Positions 7,853 through 13,851 of a stretch of 17,105 nucleotides of DNA are shown piece by piece (positions within the stretch are counted from its first letter, which is position 1; every line of letters begins with the position of its first letter). The stretch covers positions 1 to 17,105 of the forward strand of contig JBBQSU010000081.1 of assembly GCA_038234815.1 (NCBI GenBank), read 5' to 3'. The notes under the pieces were generated by a model that saw only the letters and a list, made by a program, of their open reading frames with translations, did not search any database and was not told the origin of the DNA. The stretch is from JBBQSU01 sp038234815. Lineage in GTDB: Bacteria; Planctomycetota; Phycisphaerae; Tepidisphaerales; Tepidisphaeraceae. A program made the translations under genes and the position numbers.

Positions 7853-7880
7853 TTGACAAGCCCGACTGCTTCTTTATAGG
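7853..7880 (+). promoter_or_regulatory. Putative promoter of the glycosyltransferase gene
   Basis: A consensus TTGACA (7853-7858), 16 bases and TATAGG (7875-7880) predict a start near 7887 and a leader of about 150 bases before ATG 8039. The leader would begin just before the structured element at 7904. Confidence 0.55.
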
Positions 7881-7903
7881 CTAATTGTAGCGCGCAATCC
7901 GGG

Positions 7904-7977
7904 GCCTAAGCCGAGCCTGCTTTGGCCGAAAACCGATCTTTTCGGGTGGTTGTGCCGCAAGAGCAGGCCGGTTAGGC
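7904..7977 (+). ncRNA. Structured leader RNA upstream of the glycosyltransferase
   Basis: The outer stem pairs GCCTAA (7904-7909) with TTAGGC (7972-7977), CCG (7911-7913) with CGG (7969-7971), and GCCTGCT (7915-7921) with AGCAGGC (7962-7968). That is 16 pairs with only two single-base bulges. Inside it, CCGAAAA (7926-7932) pairs with TTTTCGG (7939-7945) around CCGATC. No T-run follows, so it is not a simple terminator. The gene starts 61 bases downstream. I do not recognise a known riboswitch class. A cis-regulatory RNA is the best reading. Confidence 0.5.
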
Positions 7978-8038
7978 TTGTGTCCCGTCATCGAGTCTCG
8001 TCGTCGCGAACCAATTTGATAGAAAGAGCGTTGGGCAA

Positions 8039-9415
8039 ATGCGTGTCTTCATGCTCGGCTGGGAATTTCCGCCGTTCATCAGCGGAGGATTGGGTACCGC
8101 CTGCTACGGTCTGACCAAGGCCATGAGCGGGATCGGCACCGACATCCTCTTCGTGCTGCCGCGCCCGGTGGCCACGCCGTTCAGCACGCACGTTCGGCTG
8201 GTTAGTGCGCGGTCCGATTCGCCGCTGGCAATTCCCACGACCGAATTTCGGCTGGACGAGTTTGACCATGTCACGTTTCGCACGATTCCTGCCGGGTTGA
8301 CGCCTTACGCCTCAGCCGGATCGGTCCAGCCAACGCAAATCGCCGATCGCGGCAAGACGGAAGTGGCTTCAACCACGACCACCGCAGCCGTTGGCGCTGG
8401 CGCGGCCGTGCCGGCCGATGAGTCCGCTGCGCCCGCGCAGGCGCCGGCGCAAGGGAAGGGAAATGCCGCCCATTATGGCGGAGACCTGTTTTCCGAAGTG
8501 CAGCGTTACGCGGCCCTGGCCTCTGAAATTTCCCGCGGAGAATCGTTCGATGTGGTCCACGCCCATGACTGGATGACTTTCCCGGCCGGCCTGGCCGTCG
8601 CGGGGATCAAGGGTTGCCCGCTGGTCGTGCACGTCCACTCCACCGAATTTGACCGTTCCGGGTTGCATGTCGATCAGCGGATCTACGACATCGAGCGTCG
8701 CGGGATGCACGGCGCGATCAAGGTGATCTGCGTGTCGCACCTGACGAAAAACCTTGTGGTCGGTCATTACGGTGTCGATGCCAGCAAGGTGGAAGTGGTT
8801 TACAACGCCATTGAAGCCAACGGCAACGGCGCATTTGACCACGAGCAATACGACATCAAGCGCGACGAAAAACTGGTGCTGTTCCTTGGGCGCATCACCA
8901 TGCAGAAAGGGCCGGAATACTTCCTGGCCGCGGCAAAAAAAGTGCTTGAAGTGATGGACAACGTGAAGTTCGTGATGGCCGGAAGCGGGGACATGATCCG
9001 CAGGACGATCGAAATGGCCGCGCAGATGGGCATCGGTCACAAGGTGCTGTTCACGGGCTTCCTGCGGGGTGCCGATGTCGAAAAAGTCTTCAAGATGGCG
9101 GATTTGTATGTGATGCCGTCGGTGTCCGAGCCGTTCGGCATCGCGCCGCTCGAAGCCATGGCCAACGACGTTCCGGTGATTATCTCCAAGCAGTCGGGCG
9201 TCTCAGAAGTGTTAACGCACGCGCTGAAGGTGGATTTCTGGGATATCAACGAGATGGCCAACAAGATCATCGCGGTTCTGAAGCATCCGCCTTTAGCCAG
9301 CACGCTTCGGCAGCATGGCTCGTTTGAAATCCGCAGGATGAGTTGGACCGACTCGGCCAAGGCCTGCGTGCAGGTGTACGAGCAGGCGGTGGGCGCGATG
9401 AACGGACGGAACTAA
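8039..9415 (+). CDS. Glycosyltransferase, GT4/GT5-like (glycogen-synthase-like fold)
   Basis: This 458-residue GT-B enzyme moves a sugar from a nucleotide donor in the cytoplasm. The N-terminal domain begins MRVFMLGWEFPPFISGGLGT (1-20), the glycine loop typical of glycogen-synthase-like proteins, and has DVVHAHDWMTFPAGLAVAG (171-189). The C-terminal domain has FLGRITMQKGPEYF (282-295), FVMAGSGD (311-318), and the EX7E pair in SEPFGIAPLEAMA (Glu364, Glu372). A disordered Ala/Pro/Thr-rich insert (about 105-142) interrupts the N-terminal domain. It resembles enzymes making alpha-glucan or cell-surface glycans, but donor and acceptor cannot be told. The ribosome site is weak (AAGAG, about 10 bases before). 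It appears monocistronic and convergent with the DUF3299 operon. Confidence 0.9.
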   Translation: MRVFMLGWEFPPFISGGLGTACYGLTKAMSGIGTDILFVLPRPVATPFSTHVRLVSARSDSPLAIPTTEFRLDEFDHVTFRTIPAGLTPYASAGSVQPTQIADRGKTEVASTTTTAAVGAGAAVPADESAAPAQAPAQGKGNAAHYGGDLFSEVQRYAALASEISRGESFDVVHAHDWMTFPAGLAVAGIKGCPLVVHVHSTEFDRSGLHVDQRIYDIERRGMHGAIKVICVSHLTKNLVVGHYGVDASKVEVVYNAIEANGNGAFDHEQYDIKRDEKLVLFLGRITMQKGPEYFLAAAKKVLEVMDNVKFVMAGSGDMIRRTIEMAAQMGIGHKVLFTGFLRGADVEKVFKMADLYVMPSVSEPFGIAPLEAMANDVPVIISKQSGVSEVLTHALKVDFWDINEMANKIIAVLKHPPLASTLRQHGSFEIRRMSWTDSAKACVQVYEQAVGAMNGRN

Positions 9416-9418
9416 GCC

Positions 9419-9463
9419 GTTACTCAAATCCGCCTCATTCGAATCCGCGACCTTCAAATCCGC
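9419..9463. repeat. Three degenerate 15-bp tandem repeats
   Basis: Units at 9419-9433, 9434-9448 and 9449-9463 all end in AATCCGC: GTTACTCAAATCCGC, CTCATTCGAATCCGC, GACCTTCAAATCCGC. They fill the gap between two convergent genes, and the last base lies in the stop codon of the minus-strand gene. Confidence 0.6.
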
Positions 9464-9984
9464 TAGCGCGCTTCGGCGCGGATGACATCGAGCGTATACA
9501 GCGAAACGAGCTGCCCGTTCTGTTTTTCCGGCTTGACGTGCAGCGTGCCGACGACCCGTGCCAGCCCCGGATAATAGGGCACCGTCTGACCTTCGAGCGC
9601 GCGGGCAAAAACACGTTCCTGCACCTGCGGGGGGCCGTTAAAACAGCACTTCTGAATGTTGTAAACCAGTTGGAATTCCTTCAGTTCAGACCCTGCGGTG
9701 TTGGTGACGTACATTTCCCCTTCAAGTGCGACCCGTTTGCCGTCAAGCTGCCGCCATTGCGCTGGAATGTCGCTGATCTTTCCATCGGTCTGGTCGATGG
9801 GGAAATTGCCCAGCGCTTTAAGATCGACGCGCAGCGCATCGCCTTCCTGAACCACCCCGCCGGTGATGGTTTCTCTCACGAAAATATAGACCGGCGCGCC
9901 CAGCAGAAAAGCCACGATGATGATGAAGATCACCATGCGCAGGTTGATGCTGCCCGAGCGGGGCATTGACGAAAATCGAACCAT
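9463..9984 (-). CDS. Membrane-anchored DUF3299-like protein (paralog A)
   Basis: Starting at ATG 9984 (AGGCGG seven bases upstream) gives 173 residues. A TTG two codons upstream is an alternative but less likely. A single membrane helix (about 18-37) anchors a periplasmic domain. The domain has a strand-rich pattern: LKALGNFPID, then LDGKRVALEGEMYV (80-93), EFQLVYNIQKCCFNGPPQVQ (103-122), YYPGLARVVGTLHV (137-150). The Cys113-Cys114 pair and the PPQ following it fit DUF3299-like proteins of unknown function; Cys there could bind a metal. It is a paralog of the gene directly upstream (22 bp apart). Last gene of the ABC operon. The family call is by motif and moderately sure. Confidence 0.65.
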   Translation of the reverse strand: MVRFSSMPRSGSINLRMVIFIIIVAFLLGAPVYIFVRETITGGVVQEGDALRVDLKALGNFPIDQTDGKISDIPAQWRQLDGKRVALEGEMYVTNTAGSELKEFQLVYNIQKCCFNGPPQVQERVFARALEGQTVPYYPGLARVVGTLHVKPEKQNGQLVSLYTLDVIRAEAR

Positions 9985-10005
9985 AAACAAACCGCCTGAA
10001 AAAAC

Positions 10006-10689
10006 TCACTTGGCCGCGGGCTTGACGCTGTCGGCCTGCATCTCAAAAACACTCACCACGTAGCCGTCGTCCTTCTTTTCCTGCACTTTCAAAATGCCTT
10101 CGACGCTCAATTCGTCGGGGTAATACGCCACCGATTTTCCTTCCGGGCAACTGACCACGATCGTGTGCTGAATTTGGGGCGGCTGGCCGAAACAGCAGGC
10201 GAACAAACTCGGCACCATCGCGAATTTGGTGATTTTATCCGTCTGGTCCATCGGAATCATATATCCCGTAAGGCGCAGCTTGCTGCCCGACAAGGCCAGC
10301 ACGTCGGCGGGGATATTGCCCCCGCGGTCGGGGTCGTAATCGAAATTGCCCAGTTCTTTGATGCTGAGCGTCAGAACCTGCCCGTCGAGCGGACGAGTGT
10401 GGGGCTTTCGGGGTTCGACCGGCTGAGTGGCGGGCCGGCCGTTGCCCTTGGCGATGTTGCGCTGGCAAAGCCGGATTTGCTCTTCGATCCCCGCCAGCGC
10501 GCGGGCATCGTCTTTATACGCCACCGCCAGTCGCTGGAGTATCGGCAGCGCCGTCGTGAAATCCTCACCGGCGATGGCCGACTGTGCCCGGAGCGCCAGT
10601 TCGGAGTCCGCTCCGGGCCGCGGCTGGGCCAGTGCCATCACCTGACACAGCAGCAGCCCAATGAGCATGGCAAGTATGTGACGTGTCAT
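10006..10689 (-). CDS. Exported DUF3299-like protein with N-terminal helical repeat region (paralog B)
   Basis: This 227-residue protein has a signal peptide (1-21, probable cleavage after MALA). A helical, TPR-like stretch (about 28-80) with ALPILQRLA and a Pro/Thr linker containing ATQP (87-90) follow. The C-terminal domain matches paralog A: LSIKELGNFDYD, LSGSKLRLTGYMIPMD (133-148), FAMVPSLFACCFGQPPQIQ (156-174), VAYYPDELSVEGILKV (187-202). Cys165-Cys166 align with the pair in paralog A. The helical region is absent from A. Its start is 30 bp after the permease stop and it ends 21 bp before A, so all are co-transcribed. A role as substrate-handling or accessory factor for the ABC complex is inferred only. 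Confidence 0.65.
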   Translation of the reverse strand: MTRHILAMLIGLLLCQVMALAQPRPGADSELALRAQSAIAGEDFTTALPILQRLAVAYKDDARALAGIEEQIRLCQRNIAKGNGRPATQPVEPRKPHTRPLDGQVLTLSIKELGNFDYDPDRGGNIPADVLALSGSKLRLTGYMIPMDQTDKITKFAMVPSLFACCFGQPPQIQHTIVVSCPEGKSVAYYPDELSVEGILKVQEKKDDGYVVSVFEMQADSVKPAAK

Positions 10690-10719
10690 AAGCGAGTCGC
10701 TTCCGGTGCACAGGTGGAT

Positions 10720-12267
10720 TCACGACGCGACCAGATTGGCCGCAACGCTGGTTCGATAGGCCTTGAGCGCCGGAACCAATCCGGCCAAAACGGCCAGTAT
10801 TACCACGCCGGCCAGGTATTTCCATTCCCGGGTGTCGATCAGGCTCCAGTTAATTGTCTGTCCCATCAGCCGGTTCATATAGACCGACGCCACTGCCGCC
10901 ATGGCATGGCCCACCATCAGCCCGGCCAGACCGCCGACCAGGCCGATCAGCCCGGCTTCAATACAAATCAGCGTCAGCACGCGCTTGCGCGTCGCGCCCA
11001 GGGCACGCAGGATAGCGATTTCCTTCATCCTCGCCGACACCGAATTGTAGATGCTCACGAGAATCCCCACCCCGGCAACCACCGTCACCAACAGCGAAAT
11101 CACCAGCAGCACGGTCGTGGTGCCGGATAAAAACGTCGAAAAGAAATCGCGCATCACCGAGGCGGGATTGACGGCGGCGGCGCGGTCGTCAATCAACTTG
11201 AAATTATAAAGCAACTGTTCGGCCTGGAACGGCCCGCGGGCCTGAATCATCACCGCCGACAGCGACCATTCTTCTTTGGGCAGGTGCGGCACGATGTCAC
11301 CCTGCGCGTCCAGATCATAGGCCTGTTCGTCGTGCGCCTCGTGGGCGTCTCCGGCGGTCGGCTGGGTGGCGACCAGCTTAAATTTGTTCTTGACTGATGC
11401 CGGCACCTTGCCCGGATCGATCCCCAGCGAGGCCAGTACTCCGTCCAGTTGCTCGGGCTTTACGGTCGCGGGGTTGATGCGGGCGCGCAGCAGCGCCTGG
11501 TCGATCATGCCCCCTTCGTGTTCGGCAATGGCATAGAGGCTGATGAAGGGGACAAACAGCACGCGGTCGTTGGCGGTGTGCGTGGGTTGAAGGATGCCGA
11601 CAATGTGCCAGCGCGGCTTGTGAATGTCCGGGGTTTCGTTCGGACCGGGCATGCCGTGCGTAGCCCGAAACGCCCCGCCCTGTGCTTCGTTCTGTTCTTC
11701 GGTCAATTTGTCGTCGTACAAGCGCAGGTGAAGCGCGGCGGCGATTTCGCTGCCGATCACCGCTTCAAACTTTTTTGCGCCAAAGGCGCGCCCCGCGGCC
11801 AGCTCGTATTTTTTCCCCGCGCGATACATGAACGCTTCGCCGGTCACGCGTTGTCCGGCGTCATCAAAGCCAAACATCCGCGGACTGGTCCCGACGATCC
11901 GGCGACCTTCAAAGCTGTCGCCGACCATGAACGGCACCGCCTGCTTCACGAAGGGGCGAAAATCGGCCCGGCCGGGTCCGGGCGGACCTTTACGCGACAG
12001 GTCTTCATACACCACATACGGCACCACGCCGGGGCTGACGTCCAGGTGATAGACGGTGTTGAGCGTAAGCTGCAGTGGCGAACCCTTGGGCGGGCCGATC
12101 AGCACGTCGTATCCATAATCCGTCTGCGCGAACATCGATTGCCCTTCGCGCTGAAGGATCAGGATCGAGCAGGCCAATGCCATGCCCAGCAAAACGCTCA
12201 GCATGGTCAGCCACGTGCCCAGCGCCCGCTGGCGCATCTGCTTCAGGACCAGTTGCAGCAAGTTCAT
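10720..12267 (-). CDS. ABC transporter permease, FtsX/MacB type
   Basis: This 515-residue permease has helix 1 at about 17-38, a large periplasmic MacB_PCD-like domain (about 40-375), and the FtsX domain with three helices (about 380-409, 430-462, 484-505). MKEIAILRALGATRKRVLTLI (414-434) is the conserved coupling region of this family. Such permeases usually drive mechanotransmission or lipoprotein/lipid/peptide movement, not classical import. A loop at 300-330 is rich in His/Asp/Glu (His309, His312, His328, in GDAHEAHDEQAYD) and also starts with ATQP. The ATG overlaps the ATPase stop by 4 bases (ATGA), so the two are coupled. No membrane fusion protein of MacA type is present. Confidence 0.88.
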   Translation of the reverse strand: MNLLQLVLKQMRQRALGTWLTMLSVLLGMALACSILILQREGQSMFAQTDYGYDVLIGPPKGSPLQLTLNTVYHLDVSPGVVPYVVYEDLSRKGPPGPGRADFRPFVKQAVPFMVGDSFEGRRIVGTSPRMFGFDDAGQRVTGEAFMYRAGKKYELAAGRAFGAKKFEAVIGSEIAAALHLRLYDDKLTEEQNEAQGGAFRATHGMPGPNETPDIHKPRWHIVGILQPTHTANDRVLFVPFISLYAIAEHEGGMIDQALLRARINPATVKPEQLDGVLASLGIDPGKVPASVKNKFKLVATQPTAGDAHEAHDEQAYDLDAQGDIVPHLPKEEWSLSAVMIQARGPFQAEQLLYNFKLIDDRAAAVNPASVMRDFFSTFLSGTTTVLLVISLLVTVVAGVGILVSIYNSVSARMKEIAILRALGATRKRVLTLICIEAGLIGLVGGLAGLMVGHAMAAVASVYMNRLMGQTINWSLIDTREWKYLAGVVILAVLAGLVPALKAYRTSVAANLVAS

Positions 12268-12953
12268 GGCTTTTTCCCCGCAAGGTTTAATTCCGAAAGC
12301 ACCAGTGCCCGCGACAGCTTGGCGGCGATGTCCCGGTCGTGTGTCACAAGCAGGAGTGCGGCTCCGACTTCCCTGCAGAGCGCGCGAATCAGTTCCAGCA
12401 CCTGCTGCGCGTTGGCCGAGTCGAGCGCGCCGGTCGGTTCGTCGGCCAGAACCAGTTTCGGCCGGTTGGCCAGCGCCCGCGCCACCGCCACGCGCTGCTG
12501 CTGGCCGATGGACAGCCTGGCGGGCTTGTAATGCAGGCGGTCGGAAAGGCCCACTTCTTTCAGCAGGTGTTTGGCCCAGGCCGGGTCTGAAGGCTTTCCG
12601 CCAAAACTCATGCCCAGCAGTACGTTTTCCAGGGCTGTGAAGCCGGGCAGGAGGTGGTGGGTTTGGAAGATGTAGCCGATGTTTCGCCCGCGGAAGACGT
12701 CCCGCGCGGCTTCGGGCAATTGTCCTATGTCCACCGGCGCGTCCAAGCCTTCACTGATATAAATATGCCCCGAATCCGGGGATAATATCCCCGCGATAAG
12801 GTGCAGCAGGGTGGTTTTTCCCGATCCGCTGGTGCCCATCAGGGCCACCTGCTCGCCATCGGCCAAAGTCAGATCGGAAATATCGATGACCGGCACGACG
12901 CTGCCGTCCGGCCCACGATACTGTTTTATGAGCTGTTTTATTTCGATAGCCAT
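12264..12953 (-). CDS. ABC transporter ATPase, LolD/MacB type
   Basis: This 229-residue ATPase has Walker A GTSGSGKTT (40-48), Q-loop Gln97 in YIFQTHHLLPGF, signature LSIGQQQRVAVARAL (147-161), Walker B KLVLADEP (166-173) and H-loop His205 in LLVTHD. These are close to LolD/MacB/YbbA type ATPases that work with FtsX-type permeases, here the next gene. ATG 12953 is chosen because MAIEIKQLIKQY matches the usual start; GGAAGG is only 3 bases upstream. A longer frame opens at TTG 13016 but covers the likely control region. Confidence 0.93.
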   Translation of the reverse strand: MAIEIKQLIKQYRGPDGSVVPVIDISDLTLADGEQVALMGTSGSGKTTLLHLIAGILSPDSGHIYISEGLDAPVDIGQLPEAARDVFRGRNIGYIFQTHHLLPGFTALENVLLGMSFGGKPSDPAWAKHLLKEVGLSDRLHYKPARLSIGQQQRVAVARALANRPKLVLADEPTGALDSANAQQVLELIRALCREVGAALLLVTHDRDIAAKLSRALVLSELNLAGKKP

Positions 12954-12962
12954 TGACCTTCC

Positions 12963-13015
12963 AGTTGCAACCAAGTTGCATGTAGACATCATCCGACCGA
13001 TGAGAGAAAGTTGCA
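12963..13015. promoter_or_regulatory. Three AGTTGCA boxes upstream of the ABC-DUF3299 operon
   Basis: AGTTGCA occurs at 12963-12969, 12974-12980 and 13009-13015, all in one orientation; the first two are 11 bp apart, about one helical turn. The first is part of a dyad GTTGCAAC. On the minus strand TTGCAA (13011-13016), 17 bases and GATGAT (12988-12993) could be the operon promoter, so the boxes would bracket it. Binding protein unknown. Confidence 0.4.
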
Positions 13016-13051
13016 AGCGTCGCGGGGAAAAATCGGTGGTATCGTCGAGGT

Positions 13052-13080
13052 TTGGGACAAAGTGAGGTTGGGGTTATACT
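13052..13080 (+). promoter_or_regulatory. Putative promoter of the ECF sigma gene
   Basis: TTGGGA (13052-13057), 17 bases and TATACT (13075-13080, five of six) suggest a housekeeping-type promoter with a start near 13087 and a leader of about 66 bases. No typical ECF (AAC-type) self-promoter stands out. Confidence 0.45.
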
Positions 13081-13152
13081 TATCGGACTGGCTGGCGGGT
13101 ATGGATACTTGCCGGCGGGCGGAACTTTCCCCGGATTGCTGCGTCTAATCCC

Positions 13153-13797
13153 ATGCCCAGTGTGAGTTCAACACCATCCCGATCGTCCGCAAGCCCCGGC
13201 GTTGCCCGAGACCGCGGGCCGGAACTGATGCGTCAGGCCCAGGCCGGGGATCGACCGGCCTTCGGCCAGGTGGTGCTGCTGTATCAGGATCGGCTTTTTA
13301 ATGCCGTTCTGCGGCTGGTCGGGGATTATGACGAGGCCCGCGAGCTGACCCAGGAAACTTTCCTGCGTGGCCTGGAGAAAATCGCGGATTTCCGCCACGA
13401 CGCGGCGCCCTACACCTGGCTCTTCAGGATCGGTGTGAACCTGTCGATCAGCCAGCTGCGCAAGGCGCACCGGCAGCGGACGTTTTCGCTGGATTCAAGC
13501 CCCGGCGGGCGGCAAAAGGACCAGAGCCAGGCCGCAGGGCTGGTGGATCGGCTGGCTTCGGACGCATCGAGCGAGCCGGCCAGCCTGGTCGAGACGAAAG
13601 AACGGCAGCAGCAGGTGTTGTCGGCGCTGGGCCGGCTTGACCCGGACTACCGGGCAGTGCTGGTGATGCGCGACATTGAAGGGTTTGATTATCAGCAGAT
13701 GGCCGACGCGCTGTCGCTTCCGCTGGGCACGCTGAAAAGCCGCCTGTTTCGCGCGCGACTGGCGCTGCGGGACGAGCTGAAGGATTATTTGAAATAG
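13153..13797 (+). CDS. ECF-type RNA polymerase sigma factor
   Basis: This 214-residue alternative sigma factor redirects RNA polymerase to a stress or envelope regulon. Region 2 covers about 36-104, with LYQDRLFNAVLRLVGDYD, ARELTQETFLRGLEKI and the melting-like segment YTWLFRIGVNLSIS. A linker of about 40 residues, Ser/Gly-rich, leads to region 4 (about 156-207), with LDPDYRAVLVMRDIEGFDY and the helix-turn-helix LPLGTLKSRLFRARLAL. The N-terminal 20 residues are low-complexity. ATG 13153 has no good ribosome site, and Met26 (in LMRQAQAGD) is a possible internal start. A membrane anti-sigma-like gene follows 54 bp downstream, the usual partner arrangement. Confidence 0.92.
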   Translation: MPSVSSTPSRSSASPGVARDRGPELMRQAQAGDRPAFGQVVLLYQDRLFNAVLRLVGDYDEARELTQETFLRGLEKIADFRHDAAPYTWLFRIGVNLSISQLRKAHRQRTFSLDSSPGGRQKDQSQAAGLVDRLASDASSEPASLVETKERQQQVLSALGRLDPDYRAVLVMRDIEGFDYQQMADALSLPLGTLKSRLFRARLALRDELKDYLK

Positions 13798-13851
13798 GTG
13801 GATCGCAATCGGCCGATCGCGCGTGCGGTCGCAGGACCGTCAGGACAGGAC

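Larger units (their letters stand above)
7395..8038. other. Spacer around the truncated prepilin and upstream of the glycosyltransferase
   Basis: Apart from the truncated prepilin (7518-7658), this stretch has no gene I can support. It holds a small hairpin GCCGT/ACGGC (7446-7459), unassigned sequence at 7659-7850, then the promoter and structured leader of the glycosyltransferase gene, described separately. Confidence 0.55.

Noticed and set aside
9985..9990. TTG start of DUF3299 paralog A at 9990
   Set aside because: ATG 9984 is two codons later and has a better-spaced ribosome site.
12954..13016. Extended ATPase start at TTG 13016
   Set aside because: The extra residues do not resemble the family, and the region looks like a control region with repeated boxes.
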